Shown here piece by piece: positions 10,543 through 22,000 of a DNA stretch of 54,549 nucleotides. Location: the NCBI GenBank assembly GCA_028456385.1, contig JALNQF010000280.1, positions 1 to 54,549 of the forward strand, read 5' to 3'. The notes beneath the pieces were generated by a model. The model was not told the origin of the DNA. It worked only from the letters and a program-made list of their open reading frames with translations, and ran no database searches. A program made the translations under genes and the position numbers. The DNA is from Ophiosphaerella korrae (taxonomy: Eukaryota; Ascomycota; Dothideomycetes; Pleosporales; Phaeosphaeriaceae). Positions within the stretch are counted from its first letter, which is position 1, and every line of letters begins with the position of its first letter.

Positions 10543-10836
10543 ATGCCGTATATCAAGTCCGCATCCGGGGGTGCCAATAACTCGACCGAAGGAGCACAGG
10601 TATGGTCAATTTTGCTCCCCTGAATGAATCATTTTCGAGATCGCCTTCGACGTTAGCTGACTGCAATGGCGCAGAACGGCATCACGCACGCGTTTACCAT
10701 AGAGTTCGAGACAGTGGAGGACCGGGATTACTACGTCAACGAGGATCCTGTTTATGATGAATTTAAAAAGCTCGCCGGCACGGTATTGGAAAAGGCGCAG
10801 GTGATCGACTTCACTGATGGCGAATTCAAGTTGTAA
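10543..10836 (+). pseudogene. Dabb (stress-responsive A/B barrel) domain, 3' half only
   Basis: Two exons (10543-10599 and 10675-10836) around a 75-bp GT-AG intron encode the second half of a Dabb domain: MPYIKSASGG, then GITHAFTIEFETVEDRDYY, then VLEKAQVIDFTDGEF. This is the conserved end of the ferredoxin-like barrel found in small fungal dimeric proteins of about 100-110 residues. The first half (normally beginning 'VxHIVLFKFKP') is missing. Just upstream, PTSKMPYIKS can be read in the same frame, and an overlapping frame at about 10500-10530 reads NHIVVILTIP, which may be the first strand brought close by an internal deletion plus frameshift. An intact 70-residue product from the ATG is possible but would lack half the fold. 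Confidence 0.7.
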
Positions 10837-11629
10837 TGCATAATAATCTTGGCAGAAGGGCTAGATAGTGATATAGGCTACGGATATTGCTACACGAGTC
10901 GACTCATATCAAGTGTAACTGGACCAATCGCCCCTGGTTTTGTGATATGTCCCCAAAGACATTGTAATAGAACGTTACAGTCAGCTTCCCTCACGCCCTC
11001 TCGTATATATCCGCGTTTTCAGCCCAACGAAGTTGATCTGCGACCATGTTGAAGCGCTTTAACGTGCAGCTTGTCTGGCATTCGATGTGAATGAGAACAG
11101 ATGGGGGCATCTACCCCTGGTAAAGGGTCCTATAAATGTGAGTAGAGAACTAATAACGGGCATACTCATAACAAAACGATCAGCCTGATATATCACCTTG
11201 ACCGAAAGGCTGCTCGACGGTTCTGATACTTTGCCAAGATAGCATACCAGCTGTATAATTTTTAGTAACACGCAACCGTGGCCTTTCTGCTCTTACGCCC
11301 TTGGGACTTCCACGTTTGCCCTGTTCGACTGGCAATGTGCAGCGTAACGGGATGTGCTACCCGCCGTTGTACAAGTGGATTCTGACGACCGTACCGCTCA
11401 GCTCCTTCCGCACATTTGTCAAAACATCGTCGCGCCACATCCGTAACACCGGCATCGGTCGCTTTCCTGAGCGGAAGGCCCCTTTCAGGTCGCTCTTCAT
11501 ACCCCCATGAGCCCTTGATCGCTTGCCGGCATAACAGTAGCTTATAAACATACAGTAAGGATAATATTAGGTTTTAGATAATACTAAGCGAACATAGTCT
11601 ATGTTAAACCAATTCACTGGTAGGTTGGG
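10837..11629. other. Intergenic, nothing recognised
   Basis: Normal composition, no frame with protein-like features. Short open frames at 11059-11271 (-), 11301-11510 (+) and 11357-11551 (-) overlap one another and show no known motif. Composition drifts toward AT after 11540. Confidence 0.5.
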
Positions 11630-11787
11630 GGCGTTGTAGCAGGAGCACAGAGGGTTGAGTTACAGCAAGGGGTGTAGTAATAGATAGAGTAATCGCTGTC
11701 TACCCAGCGATTCCTTCGAAGGGCTTATATACCCTTCCCCTGGGGCTAACCGCCCCGGGCTAACCCGAGATGGGGTGGTTCCTAACA
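11630..11787 (-). mobile_element. LTR fragment, little mutated copy
   Basis: On the minus strand it starts TGTTAGGAACCACCCCATCT, has a TATATAAGCCC core-promoter-like box, and ends near CTGCTACAACGCCCCCAAC. This is the build of an LTR. A RIP'd copy is at about 50283-50446. The exact left end and a target duplication could not be fixed. Confidence 0.7.
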
Positions 11788-12078
11788 GTCTAAGCTTTTT
11801 ATACTCTTTCGTAAGCAATAATACGTAATAAGAAAGCCTTAATTTAGTAGCACTACTATTATAATATAACTAAGAAAACTAATCTTAATATTAACTACTA
11901 TAAGAAAAAAAACTCTAATACATATAAAAGGCGTTAATTTAATAGATCTAATAAAGAAAATATTAACGTAAGCGTTATTATTAAGAGAAAATATATACTA
12001 TTATTAGAAAAGTAGGAAATATATATATATATAGCTCTCTAGCTATAAATAATATTAGAATAATTTAGAGTATTATAA

Positions 12079-12713
12079 TTATATAACGTATTCTATTAGT
12101 AAAGTAGCTATATTACTAAAATAGTAACTCTAAAATACTCTAAAAAATCTAAAACTTAATACCTATTATCTCTATAACTATAAAATAATAAGTTCTTATT
12201 ATAAGCTAGTAAGTATAGTTAGGCAGTAATTAATAGATCTATTAATAATAGAAAGCTTTACTTAAACTAGCTAATATACCTATATAGAGCTAAAGTAGTA
12301 GTATATACTTATACTATAGAAAGCGCTAATAGGCTTACTTATACTAAGCTAAGTACTAAGCTAAGCTTATATATATAGATTATAATAGTTCTAAAAATTT
12401 AATAGATTACTACTATATATATAATCTTTTATCTATTAAATTTTTAAAATATATAAGTAAGTAGTTTCTAAAATAGTATAATTTTTAGCTTTAAAAATAC
12501 TTATCTTTTATTAGCTTTAAAATAATAAAACTATATACTTTTAAAATTTAATAGATAAAAGACTATATATATAGTAGTAATTTATAAAATTTTTAGAACT
12601 TATTATCTTATAGTTATAGAGATAATAGGTATTAAGTTTTAGATTTTTTAGTATATTTTAAAGTAGCTATTTTAGTAATATAGCTACTTTACTAATAAAA
12701 TATATTATATATA
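12079..12713. repeat. Large interrupted palindrome
   Basis: Outer arms 12079-12196 and 12597-12713 are reverse complements, for example TAGTAAAGTAGCTATATTAC and TAATACCTATTATCTCTATA. Inner arms 12387-12455 and 12533-12602 also pair (CTTTTATCTATTAAATTTT). The right arm is continuous while the left arm is split by a 190-bp insertion. The loop is about 12456-12532. Arm differences are mainly transitions. Confidence 0.8.
12197..12386. mobile_element. 190-bp insertion in the left palindrome arm
   Basis: Flanked by AGTTCT at 12191-12196 and 12387-12392, a 6-bp direct repeat. The insertion begins TATTATAAGCT and ends AGATTATAAT, so its ends are short inverted repeats (ATTATAA). The opposite palindrome arm carries a single AGAACT at 12597-12602 with no insertion, so it acts as the empty site. 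This fits a small MITE. Confidence 0.7.
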
Positions 12714-13172
12714 TATAATATAATATAAATAGTAGTAAAGTTAGTATAAAATAAATTTTAACGTATATATATAAAGAGATTTCTATAACTTACTATAAGA
12801 TAATATAATAGCTTCTTTCTAATCTTTTTATTATAGATTTTTATTTTATACTTATATAAATTTAAGTTACTATTAAAACTTATTTTAAATTTAATAATTA
12901 AGAGTTTTACTACTTAAACTAAGTTAAGTAAACTAGTACTTATTTAAACTTAACTACTTTAAAGGTTAAAGAAAGAAGAAGTAAATTAAAAAGTAATAAC
13001 TAAAGTATATATTATTATTATATAATAAGCTATTAATACTATATAATTCTAAATAATATATATTAATATTATATTACTTTTAAATAGAAATTATATTATA
13101 AATACCTTTTAACTATAAGTATTACTACTAACTATATACTTTAAGATTTATCTTAATCTATAAACTTATTTT

Positions 13173-13403
13173 TATTAAGAAGTAGCTAGAAGATAATAGT
13201 ACTTACTATAAGGTATAAGAAATAGTAAAGAGATAATAGATAGTATTTAATAGTACTACTAGTATCTAAGAGAAAATAATACTTACTTTACTCTTTTTAT
13301 AAGTATTAAGCTATTTATATACTTATATAGTATATTAGCTCTACTCTCTTAACTTATAGTAGAGTTTATAAAAGTTTTAAGTATTTAGAGAACTTTTATT
13401 ACA
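13173..13403. mobile_element. RIP-degraded copy of the solo LTR at 7.3 kb
   Basis: Aligns end to end with 7332-7609 (TATTAAGAAG...TTTTATTACA against TGTTAAGAGG...CTCGTTACA). It lacks about 44 bp near the middle. Nearly every mismatch is C-to-T or G-to-A. ATTTT stands on both sides (13168-13172 and 13404-13408), a possible target duplication, though weak in such AT-rich sequence. Confidence 0.75.
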
Positions 13404-13454
13404 ATTTTATAAATTACTTTAATCTATTATATATACTAATAAATTACCTAGGTT

Positions 13455-13580
13455 ATATATTCTAATTATATTCTATTTCCTAATTTAGCTTATAATCTTA
13501 TAAGTTATATATATTATTATCTTCTAATATAAAGCTAATTAGTTTAAATTATATTTCTTCCCTTATTTCTATAATACTAT
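13455..13580. repeat. Dispersed repeat, copy B
   Basis: Matches copies at 5164-5285 and 53055-53180, for example AAGCTAATTAGTTTAAATTA. It is the most heavily RIP'd of the three. Confidence 0.65.
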
Positions 13581-13813
13581 TATTTTTTTAAAGTAAGTTT
13601 TTATTTGTTTATCTTAAAGCTAAAGTTATTAGCTTAGTTTATTTATTAATTTCTCGTTTTTTATTACTATAAAGTATACTTTATATATAATAACTTATAT
13701 AAAGTAGTTTTTAATAATTAACTAAAGAAAGTAAATAGTAGATAAAAAGCTATCTAAGTAAGTACTAGGTATATATACTTAGTAGCTTACTAAGTACTAA
13801 CTAAAAGTAAAAA

Positions 13814-15134
13814 AGTAGCTGTTGAATTTGGAGGTAGCGAGCGTCGCTACGCTGGAGATCAGGAAGTGGGAGGGAGCAAGGACTACAAACATATGCGTTT
13901 CCCGAGAGTTGCCTTCAACTATTACCATGACAAAAGCCAATCTAGCGCATGGACATGCCAGAGATGGCGTGCTTCGGTGAAGGCGAGAGTGTAGAAGAGG
14001 AGAAAGGCACGAAGTTGAACGAATGTTGGTATCACAAAGGCCAGGCGCAGGGGTTGAAGGATGCCGCCTGGCATGGAGCTATGATGCCTGGAGGGGAATG
14101 CCTGAGTGGTGGTCAATAGTCTCATATCCATACCTGTCTCAGGGGCTGGGTTGGTTGCTCATACTGCATGTGCATGGAAGGCATGGAAGCCTTTTCCAGA
14201 GTGACTGACAAGATCGAGAAGGCTTACTCCTCGATTTGGATCCACCAGCATGAAGGAGGCAACCGCATGCAGCAGATCCATCCATCGTATGACACAACGA
14301 ACCAGGAGATAGTGTGAATGCCGAGGCAAGAGAGAGGGCGGCTTTCATACGGCCGAGTTCCCCTTGCAGATCGCCCAAAACCAATCTCCTAACAGCTCCC
14401 ACCCTGAGAATTGCATAGGCTATGTAAGAAACAGTTGTAATAAAGTAGATGTTAACTAACGTACATCTACCCGTAATGGAACAAACGCCGTAACGGAACG
14501 ACACCCTCCTCGTCCGCACCTGAAATGTACCAACATAACTTGATAGGGCTATAGATACTGTTTTAATATAGATTAGCTAGTGCTAGAGATAATGTTGGAT
14601 TTAAACGAGTTTCAAGAGGTAACGTTACTGAACGAAAGTTTAATCAAGAAAGTTATTACCCTGAGGCTTTCGCGATACAGCGTACTCAGATCAGAAGATA
14701 GGAACCCGGGGTTTCTCCGTGCAGAAGGGAGGCTCTGTCATGATGGACTTGTATTGGAAAGAAGCGCTATGCCCGATCCGATTTCTTCGCACCTACGTAA
14801 CTCGTTCTATTTTTCGTGCAGTAGAGCGCGCTCTGTCCGCTTCATCAGTATCACCACAGCCAGGCGCTGGCGCAAAGTGTCCGTAGAACTCCATCGAGCC
14901 CGCTGCTATATCTAGCCGATGCTAGTGCAAATAGAAATTATCTTGACTTATATTACTAAGTATAGTAAAACCTAGATAATTCTAGAGAGACTGCTAGTAA
15001 TATAATTACTTGCAGCTCCCCAGACCCCTCTATACAATAGAGATAATAAATAATATATATAAGATGAAAAGGATATAAGAGGCTTATGCCGTGCGAAGTT
15101 TAAGAAGCGTACTACGACCTGAAGAATGTCCTAA
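13814..15134. other. Unassigned stretch with possible coding remnants
   Basis: Normal composition to about 14930, then a short AT-rich segment (14935-15085). On the minus strand 14281-14159 reads MDLLHAVASFMLVDPNRG and then VSLLDLVSHSGKGFHAF before a stop. It looks protein-like but I do not recognise it and no exon partners could be joined with confidence. A plus-strand open frame at 14580-14915 shows no motif. The AT-rich segment lies where the missing 5' part of the GNAT gene would be expected. Confidence 0.35.
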
Positions 15135-15277
15135 GCACACTACTTGAGATCACTGTGCATCGCTAACCGCTTCGCGAGCGATCCTTCTTTGGCTCGTGAG
15201 GCCGACGTATCCCTACTTCGAGTTGACTGTTATGCTGGTGGTAGGGGGGGGGGGGGGGGGGGGGGGGGGCGAGAGGG

Positions 15278-15312
<35 letters not shown>

Positions 15313-15461
15313 CGGGGGGGGGGGAGGGGGGGGGGGGGGGGGGGCTGGTTCAGTACTATGAGTCGCAAGGATTCAAGCGGACGGAGACTTTTGAGATCAG
15401 CGGGTGGCCAGGGCAAATCCTCATACAGAGGCTAGATAAAGATGACAATCCAGAAAGCTAG
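15135..15461 (+). pseudogene. GNAT acetyltransferase, 5'-truncated, with poly-glycine expansion
   Basis: The frame opens after a TAA at 15132 and reads YLRSLCIANRFAS, then LAREADVSLLRVDCYAGG, a glycine run of about 36 residues with a few Arg/Ala/Glu, then LVQYYESQGFKRTETF and GWPGQILIQRL, and a stop at 15459-15461. The second and last pieces are the C-terminal half of a GNAT N-acetyltransferase (strand 5, helix, 'YYEsqGF'). The acetyl-CoA loop (Q/RxxGxG/A) is not present, so catalysis is not expected. The glycine run sits exactly at the normal short Gly loop ('CYAGGGG-LV') and keeps frame. The N-terminal half is missing. Called a pseudogene because the CoA-binding part is absent. Confidence 0.75.
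15244..15344 (+). repeat. Poly-G tract of about 100 bp
   Basis: Runs of 26, 34, 11 and 19 consecutive G separated by single C or A bases or a short GAGAGGG. It is all G on the plus strand. It lies inside the GNAT frame and encodes Gly. Exact length is uncertain because such tracts are hard to sequence. It has very strong G-quadruplex potential. Confidence 0.95.
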
Positions 15462-16055
15462 AAATAATCCATCTCTTGGCCGAGCACGTTGGTTGCGTCT
15501 GGAAATTACTGTTGCTGTTGTGAGTGGGCTCGGTGGGAACCAGGGACTAGGGCAGGTGCGCACAGGGCCGATAGTTACGCCACAGTTCCTGGTTCATGTG
15601 CGCTATCCCACCTTTGGCCTGAGGCCTCCCACTAGGGGAGCTACAGATAAGAAAATGAAATCAAATAGCGCAAATATGGGTGCCGCAGTCGAGGAGGCTG
15701 AACTTTTGATATCGCGTCTAAAAGCTAAGCATTTTAAATGCGACAGGTGTGGTTGCGTGCAAAGTTCTTGGTTGATTGTAAAGGTCTGAGAGGAGACCGT
15801 CCTCCGCCTAGCTTTGACACTTTCTCCCTCGAATGCCAAATTCGGTATCGAAAACTGGTTTGAGCAGACTATATACTATAATATACAGCATCTTTGTACA
15901 TATAGACTTTGGTATTGAAAATATAGAAAGTTTTTCAAAGAAACAATAGATACAAAACAGTAATTCTATCCGCCCCCCCCCCCCCTCCCCCGAAAAACGC
16001 AAGTCGTTTTGAAGGATTTGCGCGTACTCTAACCAAAAAAAAAATATCGAACAAA
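15462..16055. other. 3' side of both flanking genes, with C-tract
   Basis: The 3' flanks of the GNAT remnant (+) and the DUF3638 gene (-) converge here. A C13-T-C5 tract is at 15973-15991 and an A10 run near 16036. A 115-codon frame at 15442-15789 has no recognisable domain. Confidence 0.5.
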
Positions 16056-19000
16056 CTACGAGTTCCTCCCCGCAAAATCTTCCCGTCCTAACAGCTCCCC
16101 AGAAAGGATCCTTCCCATATCCGTCTTCCTGATATCCTGACAGTCTCTTCGGATCTTCGTCACAAGCACGTTGAAGAACGGCACCGGACTCTTAGTGAAG
16201 GTACAATGTGGGTTTGCACGAGTCTTCCCCACAAACCCGTCAGCGCCCATACTTGTCTCATTGCTGTTATTGGCCTGGTAGGACAGCCCGAGGAAATCGC
16301 AGACCTGGGTGTACTCCTCGTAAGAGCGCAGGTACAATTGGCCTGCGAAGAGATTGAGTTGGAGAATAAGGTTTCGTGGAACGGACCAATCTGCCGGGAG
16401 AGAGGGGGTGGTGTATAGGGTGAGGTCTTCCAGGGAGCGGAAGGTAAGATTAGGTCGCGCAGAGTATATGTGGAGGGTAACGGATTGTCCGGTGAGGATG
16501 GTCGTGTAGAGCTGCTCCACCTCCCACTGGCTCAGAATTGCCATGTGTTTGACTGTCCTGTGGCCCGGTGTCTCGGTTAGGCTAGTCACGATCCACTGGA
16601 CTGGCCGCTGGTATTGATCGGAGACGTAACCTACTTTTCCTGGATCCACGGTGCGGACATAGTCTTCCGTTACAAGAAGGTCACTAGGGAATTGGTTGAG
16701 GTCGATAAGCTCGGCCACACTGCTATCCCGTAACGCCGCGAATGCGGGCCTGAAACCCTTTGAGCCTGGGTCGATGTCGCCCGTGTTTACAAATCTCTTC
16801 ACATCGGCATGAAGATTTGGTTTATGAGGATCCATGCGTGCTGGTTTCTTGACCTGGCTCTCTTCTTCAATCTCTGTGGAAAGTTCGCGCTCCTGTTCTT
16901 CCTGGAATACGGATGAGTTGAGGCTCATGACACCGAACTCCGTACACCTAGTTTGAATCTGCTGTAACTCCTTGCTCTTCTCCCGCAGGGTAGCATCTCT
17001 AAGCTCCGAACTGACGATATCATTGGCGGAGTTGCTTGACGGGGCATATCTCTGTTCAAGTGTTTGCCCGTCGTCTTCGAGATAGCGTTGGGCGACGCTA
17101 GTGTGCGTGTGGGCCCTTAGTTGCCTCCATACCACCTCCTGCCGCTGGTGTCGGATTCCTTGCCTGGCCCATAGCGGAATACTCTTGTGGAACTCGTCCC
17201 ACGTCTCGCGAACTGACCACATTAGCACATGGGTCATTTCGATAGGTTGACCTTGGGGAATATTTTTGAGTTTATAAATCTTCCGCTTAATCTCCTCGGG
17301 CACGTAGAAGACCAGAGACTGGCCTTTGCCGAGTTTTCTCATCCTCATACACGCTGTTGATGGTTAGCTTGTCTGCTTTAAGGTACGATAATTTTGGGGC
17401 ACCTCACCTTGCACAAGTCTGTCCTTTGTTAAGTTTGGCCCGGTCGTGACCGCAGCTCGATAATCGTCAGGAAGTTCAAGGTCAGTGCCACGCGTATGAG
17501 CCTCATCGAGGAAGACCAGACAAGATGCAATCTGTGTTGAATAAGGTGAGGTTACAAATGGTTGAACGAGTCCATTTCGTGTTAAAACAGATAACTCGTC
17601 CTTCTCGTTGAAGAAGATCGCTGCTTCGGCTTCAGTCGGTGGAACCATTGCCAGCCAAGTTTTCGCGACGTCCAAGTTTCCGAGCTCTAGAATTTGGGCG
17701 CCGACGTCTAAAATCACCTGGATCTTTGGGGTCGATTGCACGACAGTACGAATAAGGAACTCTGCAGCTGACTGGCCTTCGGCGGTTTCTGGGTGGATCT
17801 CCTCTACCGAATTTTCTGAACGCAGGAGATAATTTAGGACCAGGGCGTTAGTATGTTGTTGACTCTCAAGGTCCAGATGACCTATAGACAATGGCAGGAG
17901 GTGTTTTGAGTCGATAGTGCCGCTAAAGCCTGTGGTAGGATACCTTTTGGCCTTGGCTATGTCCCAGCCTGAGGCAGAGAGCTTTTGACTAAATTCCCTG
18001 ATTTCCCTCGGGAACAAGACCTTGGATAGGTAGTAGTCAATCACGCTCTTCATGTGCCTTAGGGGAGGGAAGATATCTTCGATGCAGCGGATGCGGTCCT
18101 TGATATTAACTCCGCTCAAATGGCGGTAAGCCTGTGGAAGTTCTTTTTCAGGGACTGAGCTAATCCAGTTGCTGTACTCGCTGTCCCCTTGATCCGATGT
18201 AAAAAGGTGCCCGAATGCTATGAAGAGCTCATCATCCTTCAGCCCCCCGTAGTAGTAGCTCAAACATGAGAGGATAATAACTACGTCGGGGTGCGAAAAC
18301 TCTGATCGAAGCGCGGGGGAGTCCTTTGCGCGATATGGTACGGCTAACCCAGTTGGAGGGTTTCGGTTAGGGTCAAGGCCATAGTTGACCCTCCATCGCT
18401 TCTGCTCAAGAGAAAATAGCAGTGTTCCGCCGGCTAGAAGCCCTCTTAGAAGTAGCAGTGCTTGGCGCATAGGTTGTGTGAAAACTCTAGCTTCAGGGCT
18501 TTCAATATCGCTGATATCCGAAGGGCTGAGGTTCGGATTGACGATGTACTTGAGGATTGATTTACGCGCCCTGGCCGTTTGCCGGGATACATTAGAAAAT
18601 CCTTCGAGTCCGCGATCACAAATCCTTTGGGCGACTTCAGTGATGAGAGCTGGTCCGACGGATTCATTGAGGAACTTAATTCTCGGGAAACCTCCGACTC
18701 GCTTATTATCTATCTCAAGCGATCCGGGGTATTGCTTCTGAATGCGCAAGGCAGCATTTTCGATTAAACCTAGAACCTGTTGGGCCAATACCCATCTGTG
18801 AGGGCTATATTCAATAGCGTTTTGTGAGCCCATGGTGTAGGTTAGTTCAAACTTGACGCTTAGATTCTCGTCGCACTCGTCCACGATGTCCCTCGAAAAG
18901 TCGTCGAAGAAGCTTTGAGTCTCTAGCAGGATTTGCCCAATAGGCCCTTTATCGGATAGGAGACTCTCTAGACCTAAGAGCTTAAACGAGAGAATATGCT

Positions 19001-22000
19001 CAGGCTGTGCGAGAAGAATATCACCATCCTTCATAATTTGTTCGCACATATCTCTAATCTTCTTTGCCTCTTTCTCGCTAGGCCTAAGGTCGCGCGAAAA
19101 TGGGAGGAAGTACACTCTGCGGTTTAAAAGGCCTCCGAGCTTCGTAGTGAGCATATGCATCATCTGCTTTGACTGTGGCTTTGTTACTACAACCCGAACT
19201 AGCTTCGACCTATCGGCTAGAGCGGCGGCGACAATGGGGACAATAACCGATGACTTCCCTTCTCCCATGTTAAGTTGCATGACGGCATTCCTTGAAAAGG
19301 GTGGTTGCCTCATCTTCGCGGCAATTTCTTCTTGAACTGGGCGAATAAGGAGGCCGTTTTCCACCTCGAGCAATAGCGACTCCTTGAACTCCATGGGGCT
19401 CCAATTTGAGTGGCCAGAATTCGCTAGTTCTCTGACCAATGCTTTCTCGTTATCTACGGCCTTTAACAAGCGTTCCGCTCTCTGCAGCATAGTGATAGAA
19501 AGTGCGTAGTTGATCAGACAATCCTCCCATTCTTGTTTAAGCGCATCTGATTTCCGTTGCGATAGTAGTTCAAGAAGAAGGATAGGCGATATTCTTGGGG
19601 TGGTAAGGGAACCAGCAGCAATTTGTGCTGCTAGCGCCGGTGCTTCCTTCAATGCGTCCCATATCTCATTATAGACGTCATTGACTTCGAGTTGACACAT
19701 CTTTAAGTATGCACTTAGCATTTTCTTCAAGCTTTGCGCTGGCCTTAGGAGAGAGTATAGAGCGGCAGACGGAGTTTCTCCTTTGAGACTTTCCAAGCTT
19801 TGTCGCAGCTCCTTCACGTATTGCCGCTCATGCTGAAGCTTACAAAGTCCCTCAAGGTCGCCTAAGAGAACCTCCATCTTTCGCTCCGGCTTTTCGGCCC
19901 CTGAACCTCTCTTAAAGTATTCGTGGAACCGCCTTGGCTCACAAAGGCTTGCTGGCGGGGGTACCTGAAGGAACAAGTCCCTAATCTCAACGTAACCTTC
20001 ATTAAAGTGCCTCATCTCAGCCGGCTTGAGTTTGGGAGCTCTTTTTTGGTATTCATGGCAGATAGGCAAGGCCCTTGCTATTTTGACCACGATCTCGATG
20101 TCTTTTCGAAATAGATCATTTCGATACCAGGAACCGAACCGTGACTTAACATTTCCCATCAAGGTATCCACGTTCAGGTACTGTGAATACTCGGGGCTAG
20201 TAGGTTCAGGGGGGTCTTCGTGGAGCCCCTGGCTTGCGAGGTCGCTCACGAACCTGTCGATGACCGCACAGAGTCTATTATCATACGCGTTCTGTCTTCG
20301 GGTGCTGAAATGTTGGTCCTGTTCCCCATCATGTCTAGGGAGCCGGGATTCGTCGCTAGAGTGGAAACCGGCCTTGCATTGCCCGGCCATCATCTTCAGC
20401 TCAGCCTTGTCAATCACAGTTCCATCTGACAAAGAAAGGCCTTCATGCCTGGGAGGTACAATCTTGCGCATCGCAGGAGAGGTTGCAAAGCCGAGAAGGA
20501 TTTGAACAATATGGGGATCGGCATCATTGGAAAACGTTAACGCGGCTAGGAACATTAATATTTTGTACTTGTCCCGGCTCAGGTCGCTGTTGCATAGCTG
20601 CTTTCGGATGCCAAACCATGTGTTAGCGAGGGTTCTTGATGGCGGTTGAAGCCATGCAGCATCAAACTCGGCCTTAGAACTGTAAGAAATTTTTGACGGC
20701 GGGTTGGGGTCGTGAGTTTTTGGATGGCTACGTTCTTTCTCTAGGTCCTTCTTTGATATGATGCTCCCAAGAAATTTGCTTATTTTCTCGACTGTAGTCG
20801 GCGAGGGTTGGTCCAAAAGACAACTATGTCGGCCGTTTCCAAGGAACTTTGCTAAGCGGTACACGCTGTACTCCGCGTCCGATTTTCCTACTGTATCGCG
20901 ACTAGCGTAATCCATGTCATGATCGACAGAATGTTGCTCGGCCCCAAATTGGGAAGTTCGGTAGCCCGAGGCCCTTACAGCGTGACGTTTGTTCAACTCT
21001 TCCGTTGAGTGGCTGAGTGGTTCGATTTCTTTGCGATTTTGCGGATAGAACAGCTCGTAGCCCTGCGCTTGGTTAAGAATCGACTGGATGATTTCGTAGA
21101 ATGAGTCGTCTTGGGCTACAGGAGACAGAAGGGACCACGTGACCTTTTGCATATACTTCTTGCTCTTCGGGTAGAACTCCCGCTTTGGGCTGATCTCCGC
21201 GATCCGACGCAACAGAGAAACATCGTCAACGCTAAGCCTGCCGAAAGACCTCGTGGACGCGGAATCCAAGATGCGAATGGCCTCTTCGGTTCCTGTGCGA
21301 CGGGTTAATTTGTCGGGAAGGCAATGAGTCGAGAAGGCATGTAGAAGACATAGGAAAAATTTGCTCTGCAAGGCGCCACTGTCCTTGAGCCGACCTAATC
21401 TGTTATCAATCTTGTAAAAGTGGTAGCGGTTGTTTTCGCCCTCGCTCTCAGCAATTTTGGTAGATGCATGACCCGTTTCTCCTTTTGTGAAGGATACCTG
21501 TCCGTGAGGAATAATGACTGCCCTTGGGCTGAGGTCACCGACTTCCCCGGCAGGACGAAGGACCAGCTTGTTTTCCAAGCCGGAAAGCGTACCGAGCCAT
21601 TGGTCAGTGTCGATGATGAAACTTCTAAACTGGTTCGACCTAATCACAGTGTCGCCTGAGCTTAAGCTGAATGAGATTCTGAGTCGCGGTAGCTCGATGT
21701 CGATGAGAGACTGTGTTTTCGTCTCACGAAATGTCAATTGAATAAAATTGGGCTTCTCAAGTGGTCGCAGTATCTCCGAGATCATTTTGGCTGTCTCGCT
21801 CTGAACGTCTACAAGCGTCCCGGAACCGTTATTAACCAGCAATGCCCGATCGTCTGCGAAGTTGAGTATAAATCCCTCTGTGGGACCCCACTCCTCGGAG
21901 ACTTTCCAGGGTTTGGTAAGCGGCCTGAATTCGACCTTTTTCTCCCCTATGACGAGCCAGTGAGCATAATTGGAGATTGTTGGGGTAGGGAAGTCCCCTT

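Larger units (their letters stand above)
11788..13813. repeat. RIP'd AT-rich repeat block
   Basis: Same CpA/TpG-depleted, TpA-rich composition as the window ends. It holds a large palindrome (12079-12713), a RIP'd LTR (13173-13403) and copy B of the dispersed repeat (13455-13580). No protein frame could be recovered. Normal sequence resumes abruptly near 13814. Confidence 0.85.

Noticed and set aside
10349..10627. Pro/Arg-rich frame upstream of the Dabb remnant
   Set aside because: It is built on short DNA repeats and runs out of frame through the conserved Dabb exon, so it is not a real protein.
11301..11551. Overlapping frames on opposite strands near 11.4 kb
   Set aside because: Mutual shadows with no motif and no splice or promoter support.
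15213..15416. Poly-proline open frame on the minus strand
   Set aside because: It is the complement of the poly-G tract; the GNAT frame on the plus strand explains the sequence.
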